A stretch of DNA of 64,000 nt from Tetradesmus obliquus (GCA_030272155.1 CP126191.1:3804501-3868500); one strand, 5' to 3'; counted from the stretch's first letter, positions 24,611 through 43,100 are shown. Notes: generated by a model from the letters alone, not told the origin. Numbers and translations are program-made.

Positions 24611-27600
24611 CAGCTGCTGAACTGGCTCGCCGGCTGCCTATAAAGGCGATGCCGCAGGGATGGCGCGTTGATTGTGACATGCTGTGGCGATGCGGGAGCA
24701 GGAGTTGCAAGCACTGTGCATATGTGCCCTGCCAGCGCAGGAAGCTTTTATAAGGCAAATCCCTGCAGACAGGGAGTGCTTAGGTAACGCAGGTTGGACG
24801 TAGGACAGTGTGCGTGGCAGTCTGCTGCACATTTGTAGTGAGGAAGAACTGTTCAGGTGTGTTAGCTGCGTGTCACACATCAAGCTGCAGGGGATAGCCG
24901 GGGGCGTTTGTCTGGTTGATATGTGAGCTTGTATAGGTTGCTGCTGGCTTGCTTGCAGCTCAGCAGCAGCAAGTTCCTGCAGCTGGCAAGCCATGACGCA
25001 GCACCAAATGCATCACCAGCGGATGCTGCCAAAGCAGCGCCCGTGTATGCATGATAGTGCAACTTCAACCTGACATGTGGAACCTGACATATGCACATGT
25101 GCCCAGAAGGCACCAAACCTTGACAACAATATCAACAACTTGTTCTGGAACCGGTATGGTTTTTGAACGCAATGGCTTGAGATGGGAGCTGCCCTTGCAG
25201 ATTACATTTCATAAGGCTTGCAGGAGTTCACTTCATGCAGCTTGTCGCAGTTTGTCAACTGCCCTCATCTGTACACCTGCTGCACAGCAGCTGCAGGCCA
25301 CAGTTGGCAGCACAGCATGTTGGTGCTCAATTGCCTTGAGTTGAGCTGCTGCGCTGTGCTCGTGTGCACACGTGGTGTGTCTTGTACATACTGCAAACCG
25401 CGTGCACCGGCTGCGCTGTGTCAGCTGTTGGTGGGCTGCTGCTACTCGTTGGCTGTGGCGAATGTTGCATGCATACGTTGTGTTGCAGAGGCATAAGAGA
25501 TTAGGCACATGCTGGCAGCTGTCACGACTCAGACAGAGTATGAGTGTTGAAGTGTGACTCATGGGGATGGAAGCGCTAGATAGATGTATCCCCAACTCAA
25601 CCATGTCGGGCAGGGCTCTTTGGCACACTGATTGGTGGCTGGACTCGTGTGTAACTCCACTCTTTGACACAGTTGCATTGCCATGGTTCTGTCACACTGC
25701 TTGCAACACTTCTGAATGCTGCGTTACATGCAGGTTGGCATGACTGGCATGCTGCAAGTGCAACTGCACTACAACCCGCAGTCCCCGCTGAAAACCGTAG
25801 AGACAGCTGTGCGCAGCTGTACGTAGTATATCGTACTGTAGTATGATCATGAAACTATGATGTACAAAAAAAACTATGATGTACGCATGCTGCTGCAGGC
25901 ACAGCACAGGCACAGGCACAGCACACGCGTGTATAGTGCTGCCTTGTGCCACAGAGTACCCGCACAGCTGCAGAGTGTGATTTTGGCCTTGATAGCTTGC
26001 CATAAGCGTGTAAGCATATACAAACTTGTTACAGTTGCCAGCGTGTTACACTGAGAGCGAGGGTGTCGTCCCGTCGAGGTCGGCTAAGCAGCCAATTATC
26101 ACCAACCCTGAGCTAGCCGCCAACTACAACAGCCGGCACTGCGTTGTGCCAATGTGTAGTGCTGCTACAGGGTAGCACACATGCACATGCACATCTGGAC
26201 CAGGCGCACGCGTCACTGTGTGCGGCGCTTCCTTATTCCCTACACACCCACGACTGTGACTGTTTGACAGCAGCACTACTGCTATAAAGCGCACCAGGTC
26301 TTGCAATCCTCAGGCACGTAAATGTACGCGAGGCTGCACTGGACGCACATACTCTTGAAGGCTTTCGCAATACTACATCTCAGCCCTGGCGATACCCACG
26401 TCGCAGCAGCATACACTGCAGCAGCGTCAGTCCTTATCACCACTGGGCTGACGCTTGCCAGCAGCAGCATGCAATTGTGTGTTGGCAACCAACTGACACG
26501 CCAACATGCTGCACCCCACAGCAAAGCTCACTTAGGAGTAGGTAGCAGCTACTAACTTCACCCCATGATTGCCCAAGCATAGTACGGCCTTCACTACAAG
26601 ACATGCCTCTGTGCTGCGGCGTCAAGAGCACTACACTGATGGCTATCCAATGATCGAGGGCTGTTCCTTACTACACCCAAAGGCTACCCCACGGCGCCGT
26701 CGCTGGTATGCAGTGGCCACTGCATTGCAAGAACAACCGCACAACGCACACACATGGCAGTGACATCCACCCATCCTTGCATGGCTAGCCGATCTGCTTT
26801 CTTCAGCGGAAGCAGCCAGTTGCTGCACACGCAGCGCCATGCATTGCAGCTGCAGTGCAATCAGCAGGCACGCAGCCACGGACCAGATGATCATCTAGTG
26901 CAACAGTCCACAACATTTTGGCACAGCCAATCGGGTAGCAGTACAGCTACTGCTGCACTGCAAGAGCACTGCCACAACACCTTTGCTGACCTGTACAGCA
27001 GGGCTATCCTGCCTGCCTGTGTCTACACAACCCCCCTGGCCATGTCACAGGCCCCAGACACAACCTAAGCTGTATGGATGCACGTCACTGTCCTGCAAAG
27101 ACTGCCATGTGCTGCCCACTGGACTGCTTGTCCTGCAAACCCTTGCGTACCAGATGCCTGTCTGCGCTGCAGTGATCATCAACTGCGCTACACAGCAGCA
27201 CACAGCATGCCTCAACCAGTGCCGTGCTTTTGCAGCACGCATACAAGCAGCTCTGGGTGGATGTTGCACCCCACATGCCTTGTGCAGGCTGCTGCTCTAC
27301 CTGCCAGGTTGCTGGCAAGCTAGCTACACAGGATAGGCCGCTGCTCTGAACACAAGCCACAGAGCCACAGCGTTGTAACTCTGGCAAAAGCTATTCTGCA
27401 GTGCTGCTGCTTGCATGCAAGCAGGCATGCTGCGCAGTACCTGCAGCATGGCCACAGATGCTCGAGTTTCAATGACAGCATAGGGGTTGCCTGTCTGTTG
27501 TCATCATTGTGTTTTCAACCATGCCTGCCTGTTCATGAAACACACCGCTCCAAACACACCCAAGTTAGTACATCAGTTGCGGCTGGCTCAGGGGCAAGCT

Positions 27601-27943
27601 TCTGATGTACACAGCCCATCCAAGGTTGTGCAATGCCAGCAACGCATCAGCTGCCTGGCAGTCTGAACCGGCATCCCATAATCTTGATTCCACCACAACC
27701 TATACAGCACTCACAAACTGCACTGCCCACCAACTGCCAGAAACTACGTCCCTAGCCAACTGAGGCGCTGGTCCCGCCACGCACTCCAACAGCGTGGCAG
27801 CCCATGTACCGTCAGCAACACCCCATGCTCCTCAAACCTTCAAGTTGAGCTACCCAACATGTGCGGTTCCTGCACAACGTACTACCACCACCCATAGCCA
27901 GCTATACCAGCGGCAGCATACATTCATCTGCTGCGCATCTGCC
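24611..27943. other. Long intergenic region between convergent genes, no gene recognised
   Basis: 3.3 kb with only short frames dominated by Cys, His and Gln. A small direct repeat (ACTATGATGTAC) occurs twice near 25854-25883 around an A-run. No transposon ends, RNA genes or domain-bearing frames were seen. It must hold the 3' UTRs of the flanking genes. Confidence 0.45.
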
Positions 27944-30900
27944 TCACTGGTTGACCAGCTGCACACGCACCAGCGCTGCACTTCCGGGAGGCATGTACAC
28001 CTTCCAGCTAGTCAGCCCGCTGCTGTCCTTTTCATTCGGCACAAGCTCAGATGCATCAGCACCCTTGAGCACACCACCAACAGCATAGTAATAACCGCCG
28101 AGGCTGATGCCGCTGGTCGCTGAGAGAGGATCCTCGCCCCTCGCCACCAGGCGCGTCACCACAGCCGGCGCGTTGTAGCCCCAGCCGCGGTTGATGCGGA
28201 TGACCTGCGTGCCTGCGCGGTTGGGGTGCTTGTTCACCAGCACAAAACGCAGCTCCTGTGTGTTGACATCAATCAGCGGCCAGACTTTGAAGTTGCTGGC
28301 ATCGCCAGACACCTGCGTCTTGCCTAGTAGCTTGCTGCCGGCCCCCACTGCCTGCTGGAACATAACCATGCCGTAGAACGGCGGCCGCAGCACCGGCGGG
28401 CTGAGCTGGTTGTTGTTGTACCAGCGCAGGATGCTGGTGTACAGGTTCTGCCCTGATCCCTGGTGGAAGTTGATGCCCACTGCGCCTGTAGCAGCAACCT
28501 CAAATGAGCCGTCCAGCGTCCACAGCGTGGCTGCAAATACGTTAGACACGCCCACGCGGCCGCTGTTGCTGATGGTGTTAGACTCTGCTACCCGCAGCGG
28601 GATGCCGTAGCCTTGGCTGGTCTGTACAAGCGCGCGCAGGTTGTCCATTTCCTTGCGGATGGGGGCTTCCTCGAGGAGTGTGGCTGGCGTGTTGTATGTC
28701 TCCTTGGTGGCCTTGTACCAGTGCAGCGTGGTCATGCGCGTGAACTTGTGGTTCAGGCTGCAGGGCGGCAGCGGCAGCGGCGGTAGTGATGAGGATGGGA
28801 TATGTAAGGCGTGAGTGGATGGGTCCACAGCAAGTGACACGATTGGGGTGATTGGCAGGGCAATAGCTGACTGAGAAGATAGGCTAGACATTGCAAGATG
28901 AACAGCAGCTGGAGCTCGCAGTTGTGCGCTGCTTGACTGTGCCGCACTTCCAATGCACAGCAATGGCGCATTGAAACTGCTGCCAAGCGTTGCTCTCTTT
29001 GCAGATGAGAAGTGGGGACTGCAGGATGGCCACGCAATAGTCGAAAGTATACAAGCACCACCACCAGCACCGCATGCAACTCACTCTAGGAACCACTTGA
29101 GGGTGGTGGGGAACACATTGACGTGGCCCCAAACCGGCCCAGCAAACTGGCCGTACGCGCAGCAGTCCAAGGTGCCGCAGGGGCAGGCCAGGGCCTTTGC
29201 CATGGCTTGCCAGTCAGCCACAAAGCAGCAGCGCACGTACTGCAGCGCCGTGAGGTTGTTCTGAGTGCCCTCGTAGAAGTTGGGCTGCAGCAGCAGGCAG
29301 GCGCAGCAGGGTGGAGATGTTGGTGTGAGTGATGCATGTGTGTGTGTGTGTGTTAGCATGCATGCTGCGCTGTCTAGTGTTCGGGTGTGTGCTGTGCTGG
29401 CTGTTCCTGCAAGCGCAATGCGGCTGCTGTCACCATCTTCTTCACAACAGGCTCCTGCTGCCTCTGCTGCTGTTACTGGCGCAGCTGACATAACATGGAC
29501 TAGCAAGATCTTGCTGCTTGCACGGCAAACAAAAGCCACTGCACCCACCTCGTTGCCAATCTCAGTCGCCAGGACAGCCTCAGCTGGAAGGTTGTCCTTG
29601 ATCATCTTCAGCTGCGCACGTGACAGCTCATAATCGCCGTGCTCCAGGTTCACCGACATGATGTACTGCGCGCCAGTCTCCTCATGCACCTGCCTCAGCG
29701 CATCATACACATACTGCGGGAACACATACGCCTGCTTGTCTGTGCTGCCGCCGCCAACGCGGATGTTGAAGGGCCCACTGCCGTAGCTTGTCAGCAGCCG
29801 GATACTATCTTTGTAGCCGGGGATATTGTTGATTTCTTCGACATGCGTCCACTCGTGGCTGATTCCCAAAAAGCTCTGCGGGATCTGCAGCAGCGGCTGG
29901 TCAAGGTTGACTTCGGTCAAACTTTCAAAGCTGGCTGGCGGGGTGACGTACAGCGGCGCGGTAGCCTCCTGAGGTGCAGCAGGTGCCGCGGGGGATGGTA
30001 CTGCTGGCACAGCTGGCAGGGGTGCATCAGGGCCTTGGAATGCGGCACTGTTGTCACCCGGTGTGTACTCTTCGTCAAAGACCGGCTGCTGCTGCGCAAG
30101 GCGGGCAGAGGCAATGTTGACGCCAGACGTGCGTGCCGTGTGTGAGGAGCCGTGCGTCTTTGCTGCTTCCTTCGACTGTGCTGGCTTTGCTGCCGCGGGC
30201 TTTGCTGCTGCTGGCTTTGTTGCTGCTGGCTTGCCTGCAGTTGCAGCAGGCTTAAGTGCTGGCTTTGCTGCAGCAGGCTTGGATGCTGGCATCGCTGCTG
30301 TTCCTGCAGCTGCAGGTGCGTTTGCAGCGGGCCTGCCTTGCTGCGTGGCTGCTAGGATGCGCTGATGAGGCTCGTCACTGACAGCGTCACCAAGCCTGCC
30401 TGCTTCCAAACTTGCTGCTTTCAGGTCAGCTGCTGCCAAGCTGGCTGTCACTGCTGCCACCTCAGCATCCAGGGCCTTTGCATCACTGGCTGACATCAGC
30501 ATGCCAACTTCAGGAGCAGTCAGCGCTCCTGCAAAGCCTTTGGCAAGCCGCTCAAGGCTGCCAAGCAGTGGCCCACCCCCAGAGGGTTGTAAATCAGCCG
30601 TTGCAGCAGCAGCAGCAGCAGCGGAAGCATCTGGCGTTGCCAGGATGCCAGCACCAGGGGCGCTGAGGGTGGTTGCAAACCCTGCTGCTAGCCGCTCGAG
30701 GCTTGACAGCAGCGGCAGCTTGTCGGGCTGGGAGTTGCTGCTGCTCTGCGCTGCTCCATTGCTGCTGCCGCTTGCTGCAGCTTCTGCTGGCTGCTCGCCT
30801 GCTGCAGCTTCACTGCTCTGCACCGTCACTTCTGCTTGTGTTTCTGTGCCTAGCTTCTGCAGCTGTGAGCTGCGGCCACTGCCAGGCGGCAGCAGTGCAC

Positions 30901-31358
30901 CAGCCCCGAGGCCCAGCAGCGTCACTGGCCGCACTGGCAGCAAGCGCGTGCTGCTCGCCACTGCCAGCTGTGGTTTGAGCACACCCTGCAAGAAATCATC
31001 GCAGGATATTGATGAGCAATACGTCGAGTGATGCTGTAGCATACCAGCATCCCAACCGCATGCAGCATGCAAGCCTCCTACTTCCTGCTGCTCCTGGGTG
31101 ACACCAGTGATGCCTACCTGGGTGAGCGCCGTTTGCAGGCCGGAACCGCCGTCCAATTTGTCAGCAACTGCAAGTGAATGGCGGTAACATCGTCAGCAAG
31201 GCCTGCAACGAGGGGCGCACCGTGTCACTGCATTTGCTGCTCTGAGTGGTGGCCATACCTGCTGAAGTGGTGATCAGAAGCGCCGAAAGTACTATGATAC
31301 ATGCCGAAACAGGCCTGTTTGCGAGCTTTGCCGCTGCAAACAGCCCGCTGGTGTTCAT
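27944..31358 (-). CDS. GH79-family heparanase/beta-glucuronidase-like glycosidase
   Basis: Five exons read leftward: 31358-31259, 31167-31118, 30985-29549, 29284-29085, 28757-27944; about 866 aa. A hydrophobic N-terminal segment (ACIIVLSALLITTSA) suggests secretion or a signal anchor. Residues ~60-380 are Ala/Ser/Pro/Lys-rich with KPAAAKPA-type repeats, like a wall linker. The catalytic part starts near QPLLQIPQSFLGISHEW and contains IRVGGGSTD, TEIGNEV with the presumed acid/base Glu, and LRVAESNTISNSGRVGVSN with the presumed nucleophile Glu. FAATLWTLDGSFEVAATGAVGINFH then leads into a C-terminal beta-domain. This order is typical of fungal and plant GH79 enzymes, which remove glucuronic acid from proteoglycans or arabinogalactans. 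Action on the alga's own glucuronate-rich wall is inference. The ~380-aa extension is the main departure from the usual ~500-550 aa. Confidence 0.88.
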
Positions 31359-31805
31359 CTTCAGCTCTGTCTAGCGCCTCAGTTCAGCCTTTTCATGCGG
31401 TTCTTCCCAACATGCGTTTAGAATGTTAAAAACTTTCCCACCAGCACTGAGTTGGGGCTAGAAAAGGCGGGCTGGTGTGAGAGTCCCAGGGTCACCTGAG
31501 CAGGCTCCCCTTCTCGTTCATTCGCTTCAGATTTGCAACAAAGCTAAAAATTGAAGTGGTACTCAGCTGGTGCGTTCAGAAATCAAAAGATAATGGACAA
31601 CAACAACACCGCAACAACAAAGGACAAGGACAACGGGCACGAGCCGCAAGATTACTCAAACGAACCACCAACGTCGGTAAAAAGCGTTGAGATAGCATTG
31701 TAGTTGTTTTGGGGCTTGGTCGTGCCTGCTGCGGATGAAGTGCTCGACATCAGCAGAAAGGGCCCACTTCAAATCAGCTGAACACACAGTACATGTACCG
31801 TCAGC
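31359..31805. promoter_or_regulatory. Shared upstream region of the divergent GH79 and ZCCHC8-like genes
   Basis: 447 bp between two opposed start codons, expected to hold both promoters. It is more AT-rich than its flanks, and around 31590-31625 is rich in CAACAA triplets. No defined motif recognised. Confidence 0.4.
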
Positions 31806-33054
31806 ATGGATGCACATCTTGCTTCAGAGACTACAGCTCCAGTAGCGGAGCAAACAACGGTAGCAGTGCTGCCTGATGCAGAAGCAGCTCCTCAGCAGCA
31901 TGACCAGGAGCAGCAGCAGCAGCACGACCAGCAGCGGGACCAGCAGCAAGATCAGCATCAGCAGCAAGAGCAGGAACAGGCAGCTGACGCACTGCAGCAA
32001 CAACAGCATGTCAGTCTGCATGAGGCTGTTGCGGTTGAGGTCAGAGTCAGCAACATCACCAGGTGCGCTCAGCGCAGCAGTGCCGTTGCAGACTGCGGTG
32101 CAGTAGCGCTGCTCGTGAACTGTGGAGCAAGATTCGTCTGCGCATCTTGCTGAGCATGCACTGCAACACTCATGGTGCAGGCAAGGGCTTGACCTGTTGG
32201 AGAACCTCCTCAGCAACTGGGCTGTGTGGCAGCAGCAGACATATAGCCAGGTGGGGCTCGACACACACCCTTACAGTCAGGCTGGCTGTAGCACATGTGC
32301 CTTGCACTCCACCACATGCTCCCACACTGTCGCTAATACTTCCTTGCTCACACAGCTAAATGAAGTAGCAGCAGCAGTTGCAGTTAGGGTGCGGCTCCCC
32401 GCAATTTACATATGCAGCTCAATCCTCGCCCCGACCACCTGCCAACAGCACAATAGACAGGCGTACATCAACACATCTCAAGCACGCGCGTTGCTGCGTT
32501 GTCGTGGCTGCGTGCTGCAGGGCTACACAGCTGACCAGCAGTTGCTGAGCGGCAAGCTAGCGCTGGACGTGCAGCAGCTGTGTGAGGATGGTGTGGTTGG
32601 CTGGCTGGACACTATGGCCCCTGTGCCCGGCACTGGGCAGCGCCAGCAGCAGGCAGCACAGGCAGCAGCATTCAAAGAGGTGCGGCAGCCATGCAGTGCC
32701 AAAGTTGCACGCAATAACAGCGCAACGTTGTGAGCAATGTTTGCAACAGCTGTCTGCAGCACAGAGCCAGGCAAAACTGTTTTGAAAGCATATCCTGTAC
32801 TTCCGATACACGGCTAAGAAGACGAGTCTTGCTGCCTGCAGCCACGAAGTTTAAATGCCATGGTACCCTGCATGCTGCTGCATGTGACGGCAGCAGCAGC
32901 AGTGAGCTTACAGCATGGCTTACACAAACCTGACTACAGCCGCTGCTCTATTATCGCATCTGCATGCATGCCTGCCGCATGTCGTGCCCTGCATGCCTCA
33001 AAAAATTTCCATCAATGCCAGTCTCTGGCATGACGCCTTGCCATCTGCCACATG

Positions 33055-33085
<31 letters not shown>

Positions 33086-34522
33086 GTTGCACCTGCTCAC
33101 AGAGCGAGGCACCTCCGCTGTATGACAGATCCATTACAGAGCTCCTGGCACCGCCTGCAGCTGCAGGCAGCGGCATAAACATGCTGCCAGGAGGGGCAGA
33201 GGCAACGCGGCGGCGGCAGATGGCAGAGGCGCGGCTGACCCTGTCTGAGGCCGGTGACGCAGCAGCAGCGGCAACGAAGCGGCGGCGCCTGCCCAACAGC
33301 AGGTGCTTCAACTGCGGCAGCTATGCGCACGGCATCGCGCAGTGCCCCAAGGACTTTGACCAGGTGCGTGGCGGGCCGCAGTGTGCAATGCTCCTAAATG
33401 TTGCAGGAAAGTTTGCAGGAACGTACCTTGCTTTTTGCATGCTTTAGTCATGGTGGCCTGGCAGTCCTCCTGCAAGCTGCCGTGACCAGCTGTGCTCACC
33501 AATCTACTACCGCTGGTGCTGGTGCTGGTGCTGCGCCCTGCAGGACCGCGTGGCAGCAGCCAAGGCGGAGCGCAATGCAGCCAGCGCCACTGCAGGGTTC
33601 AGCGCACTGCTGCGGCAGCGCTACTTTGCAGGCGGCTGCGGCGGCAAAGGCGGCAAGGGCAGCAAGGCCAGCCCCTATGAGGGCCTGCAGCCTGGGGCCA
33701 TCAGCGCTGACCTGGCACAAGCCTTGGGTGAGCAGCTGGCTCTTGCGTGGCAAGCGCTGTTGTGGTGGTTTTTGTCAGAAAGAACAGTTGTGTCCTGCAT
33801 GCATCCTATGTGGGCAGCACCCAGCGTGCAGCAAGTGCACATGAGCACACGCTGTCAGCAGTCATCAGCAGGCAGGTGTGGTGTTGCGGACCTAGCATGC
33901 TATGCCAGATAGTACGCAACCGACATGTACTTGAATACCTGATGCCGTGTTGCTGCAGCGTCGCGCTGAATGATTCACTGCTGCGCATTCAGTGGGGCGG
34001 CTGCTGTTGATCGTGTCTGCATGTGGGTGCCCGCTTGCTGCCAAATCACATCAATGTCAAAGCCGATTTTATGCGCTGACCCTTTGTGCTGTGTGTGCTG
34101 CGCTTGATCTGCCAGGCATGGCCAGCCAGGCCGCGCCTCCTCCCTGGCTGGGCCGCATGACAGTGCTGGGCCTGCCCCCAGGCTGGATGCAGCGGGCTCC
34201 TGCTGGTGCTGCTGCTGCTGGGGGGCCCTGCATGACCTTCATCATGGGTAGTGATGACGAGGATGATGCAGAAGCAGATGGAGATGCAGATGGTGAAGAG
34301 GGAGACGGGGATGTGTCCGTGCCAGCAGCAGATGCAGCAGCAGGAGCAGCAGCTGGAGATGGCGGGGACGTTGCAGCGGCAGGTGCAGCTGAGCAGGTGC
34401 TGGCCTCGCGGTACCTGTTTCCCGGCATCAACGCGCCGCTGCCGGAGGGCGCGGATGCTGATGCATGGGGTGCTGAGCTAGACAAGGCCAAGTATGTTGC
34501 TGGCATGCTGGCCGTGGCGTGA
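31806..34522 (+). CDS. ZCCHC8-like zinc-knuckle and PSP-domain protein (NEXT complex scaffold candidate)
   Basis: Seven exons in phase: 31806-32062, 32181-32250, 32356-32388, 32521-32679, 33103-33363, 33544-33727, 34116-34522; about 456 aa. The short third exon and the start of the second are the least certain. The N-terminus is Gln-rich and acidic. A CCHC zinc knuckle reads CFNCGSYAHGIAQC. It is followed by a PSP motif split over two exons (YEGLQPGAISADLAQALG, then PPPWLGRMTVLGLPPGWM). An acidic run leads to LFPGINAPLPEGAD, a motif I associate with ZCCHC8 relatives. ZCCHC8 binds the helicase MTR4 and RBM7 and directs nuclear transcripts to the exosome; that role is inferred from domain order. 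SF3B2 also has a PSP motif but not this knuckle arrangement. Confidence 0.82.
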
Positions 34523-34906
34523 TGACCCTGCTTGTGACCTGAGCCCTTCATGGCTTGTAACGTGTCATGCCTGCTGTGGCTCAGCCCTACTCAGCTGGCG
34601 TGCCTTGCTGTAGGTTTCAAAATCTGTAAACGTTTACTTGTGACCAAAGCCTAGATTCCTGTAGTGCCGAGTCCCCTCTTCTTGCCACCCAGTGGGTACC
34701 CACTTTTGCTGTTGTGCACCTGGATCGACGTGCAACCGCGACTGCGGTCTACAGCCAGTGCCAGTTGCTTTGGCAAGCTGTAGTTGTAGCCTTGGTCCGC
34801 GCAATTGGCTGTGCACCACAGGCAGCCGCAGCAGGGGGCCGGCAGGGCTTGAGATGCGTATGCAGGACTGACAGCCAGCTTGATTTCAAGCCGTTGTGGT
34901 GCTAAA
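34523..34906. other. Short intergenic region
   Basis: 3' UTR of the ZCCHC8-like gene and upstream region of the SRPK gene, which runs in the same direction. Nothing else seen. Confidence 0.5.
34556..34560 (+). terminator. Candidate TGTAA polyadenylation signal of the ZCCHC8-like gene
   Basis: TGTAA, the usual chlorophyte polyadenylation signal, lies 34 bases after the stop codon. A second TGTAA follows near 34626, so which is used is open. Confidence 0.45.
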
Positions 34907-39996
<5,090 letters not shown>

Positions 39997-41003
39997 AGCT
40001 GGCTGGCACTGCGTGCCTCAGCGTGTGTTTTGCATTGCATCATTGTGGTAGTAGCAGTACCAGCACTGCAGTGCAGTGCCAGCGTGAGTGTTTGACTTAT
40101 GGTGCTGAGCAAGAGCTACCAGCTGCAGCCTTGCTGCTGTGAGCAGCGGGCACGATGTGTGGTATCACGAGCGTGAACTTTTTTTAATGGTTGTGGGCAT
40201 TTGCATTGGCTGTTTGAGGCGGGGTGTGGCATTGCACTGCAGCCTCTGCAAACATGTGGCAGGCAGGATTACCCATGGTGTGTTGTTTGCTAGTTTGCAG
40301 TGTTGTGTACATGCTGCTGTCGACTGATGTTATGCGTCAAAGCAACCATCTGCTGCAGCTAATGCTGCCAAGAACTGCTCGTATAGCTGGTGTTTGACAC
40401 GCTTCCCTGGTTATGGAGTGCTTGTCTGCCGAGGTTTGCCGTGGGCATTTGATGGCTTGGCTGTTTGGGCGGCTGCATCCGCAACTGCGTATCTTGTGAG
40501 CACCCTCTGCTGCGACAGAAGCTGCCTCCCTGCTGCAACACGCAGGGCAAGAGCTGTGCGTGAGGCAACGGCCGCCAGGTCACAGAACTAAGACCACAAG
40601 ATGGTTGTAGAACCGATGCGTGGCTGTTTCTCTGGTGGAGTTGAAGTGGTAACACGATCTGCTTCAATCAAAAATGTCAGTAGCGACACCAACAGACTTC
40701 CAGCAAAGTTCTTCGCAACTTCATATATGCCTTGCAGCTTGACCCGTTACGGTTTATTGTGGTTACCGTGTCTTGCAGGCAATTGCGATCTTTCAACGTC
40801 ACGTAGCGTGCGTAGCGTGGCCAAGTAGCCCAGTCGCTGTTCGACCAATCACCAAGTTCGCTTTGTTTAGTACCGTGCGTGCCCTCGGGGGATAAGTCGT
40901 GCAAGTGTTGGCCGTCTGTGAAGCCTTGCTGCGCGTTCCGAGCCAGATTGTTCCCGCATCGCCTTAGCCCACTGGCAGCAGCACCAACAACAGTCCAGCA
41001 GAA
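39997..41003. other. Intergenic, no gene recognised
   Basis: 3' UTR of SRPK and upstream region of the next gene. Short frames only (for example 40601-40828), none with a recognisable domain. Confidence 0.45.
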
Positions 41004-42351
41004 ATGCTATCCAGCAGAGCTGCAATGCTCCCAGCAGGCAGGCCTAAAGCTTACACAACTAGCGCGTGGCTTGCCTCAGTGCTGCTGCTCAGCCATGCAC
41101 TGTGCCAGCTGGCAGAGTCCAAGAATCCCTGTCCTGGCAGTGCTGCGCTAGCAGCAGCAGCATCTGCAAGCCTGGATGTGCAGCAGCAAGCCATAGCAGC
41201 CCAAATCACGCCCGACACATCATTAAATGTTGCAGACCTCCCGTTGCTTCGCCCTCGGCAGCCTTGGCCCTACAGGAACATCAGCACAGCGCTGGACGCA
41301 CCATACCCTACCACCAACAGCAGCAACGGTGTCACTTACAGCAGACTACGGCATGCACCCATTCAAAACGTCACCGCAGGGCTTATGCAGTGGTGGTTCA
41401 GGCAGAACCTGGAGAGGGTGGTGTACTACCCCTGGGATGGCGGCAACTACACGCGCTACCAGATGTGGCACCCGCGCGACCACTGCCACCAGAAGGCCAT
41501 CAACCGCACAACATGGCTGCTGCAGGTGACACAGTAGCTTCTAGAGTGTCTATAGACACAATGGATGGGACACATGCCAGAGCCCACAAGCAGATGCAGA
41601 ACGTGCGGGATTGTATGTGCTAGTTTTGCCCCTGGCTGCCCTTCTGCTTGCAGTATAATGTAGTGCTGCTGACACAACGCATGCACGTGCGTGTTGACAC
41701 CTGCAGGAGTTCATAGTGGCAAGCAAGAACTTCACACGCAAGGACTTCCAAGGTTTCAACGCCAGCAGCGAAGCACAGATCAACCTCAACATGTCTGTCA
41801 GGTCCCTCAACGCCACCGGCCTCACCCTGTCATATGTTATTTACGGCTTTGAAATGACAAAGCTGACGCACACCTGGAGAAACACAGCCAAGGGCTTGGA
41901 TGTCACGTCAGAGCTGTGGGTAGGGAACCCGAGCCTGCAGCCTCAGCTCAACCAGGTGGCCAACTGTGCATTCTCGAGAGGGCAGGACCCGCTGGCGGTT
42001 GCGCGCAAGCTGCAGCAGCACACAGTGGAGGAGTTTGGCAAGTGAGTGCACATGTGCAGCCATTCTGCTTGTGGCATCTTGTTTGTTTGTTTGGAATGGT
42101 TCGCGAATGCTTGGTGCATTAGATTGTCATCAGACTGTGCTGAAACAGGCCCTCGGCACTGCTGATCACACATGTTGGTGCACATCTGTTGCGATGCAGG
42201 CGTTTGGATTGAATGCATTGCCTGCCTCTCGACATTGGTGGCGTTGCTGGATAGTACTGAAAACGCATTGCTGCTGCTGCTGCTGCTGCTGTTCCCATGC
42301 AGCTTGGAAAAGGTGCTGCCATACCTCTACTCAGTGCGCAATGTGGGCTAG
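41004..42351 (+). CDS. Secreted PhlG-like (diacetylphloroglucinol-hydrolase-like) domain protein
   Basis: Three exons in phase: 41004-41525, 41707-42041, 42303-42351; about 301 aa. The N-terminus has a hydrophobic stretch (TTSAWLASVLLLSHALC) after a short basic lead, consistent with a signal peptide. The core LRHAPIQNVTAGLMQWWF followed by YQMWHPRDHCHQ resembles the PhlG fold, where a WHPxDH-type segment helps bind zinc. The second half is consistent in length. PhlG cleaves a carbon-carbon bond in 2,4-diacetylphloroglucinol; eukaryotic relatives have unknown substrates, so no reaction is assigned. Several N-x-S/T sites fit a secreted protein. The alternative is an unrelated fold sharing the short motif. 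Confidence 0.6.
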
Positions 42352-42589
42352 GCGTGAGAGTGCGGCCCTATGGGTCCCCAGCTGCAGAGCATCAAGGCCA
42401 CAGTGCCTGGCTCTCAACTGAGTGAGGGGAGCGCAGCTGGTGCTCTTGGGCCTGCCACATCCTGCGCTGACAGAGACACAGCACAGCATGTAGCTGCATG
42501 TTGCTAAGGCGTGTGAGGCACCAATAGTTCATCAGCGTACAGAGTGTCACACGGTGTGCGGCAGAAACCAGGCAAAACTTCAAGTCAAT

Positions 42590-42810
42590 GGGCGCATCAC
42601 TGGGCAACCATTCAGTGGGCAACCAGATAGTCGGCAACCATATAGTGGGCAGCCATCCCGTTTGCGGCTGGTCGTGCATCGGGCAACCTTTTACTGCGCA
42701 ACTTTCTACTGGGCAGCTTTCTCATGGGTACCACCATCTTGTGGGTCACCACCTAGTGGGCAACCATTCACTGTGCAGCTGCCCGCTGGGCAACCGTCAA
42801 CTGGGGAACC
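42590..42810. repeat. Degenerate GGGCAACCAT minisatellite
   Basis: Ten or more imperfect copies of a ~17-bp unit centred on GGGCAACCAT/GGGCAACC, spaced 15-20 bp, with interruptions. In one frame it reads as GQP-type tripeptides, but the array is too irregular to be called coding. Confidence 0.75.
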
Positions 42811-43100
42811 ATCTCCAGCAGCTGGCCATGGCGCGGCTGACGCCCTCTCTGCCGCGCTGGCACACGGCGGTTGGCAAGTACCCCGATACCTGATCCCCTG
42901 ACTGAGTGGACAGCAGCCCTCTCCATTGAGCACCTGCATGGCATCGTCATGCACTGTCAAGGCCAGAGCTTTTTGCAGGATGTGAACTGCGCCTTTTGCA
43001 TTTCCTGCTCCACAAATGGGTATGCCACCTCGCCAGGTGGACATGTCTTGAAGCATCATTGGACCGTGCATCCTGATGACAGGATCCTGTCACAAACCAC

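Noticed and set aside
32063-32180. Alternative exon of the ZCCHC8-like gene reading ARELWSKIRLRILL
   Set aside because: It can be entered in phase at 32105 but runs into the wrong frame for the well-supported DLLENLLSNWAVWQQQ segment; the acceptor at 32180 keeps that frame.
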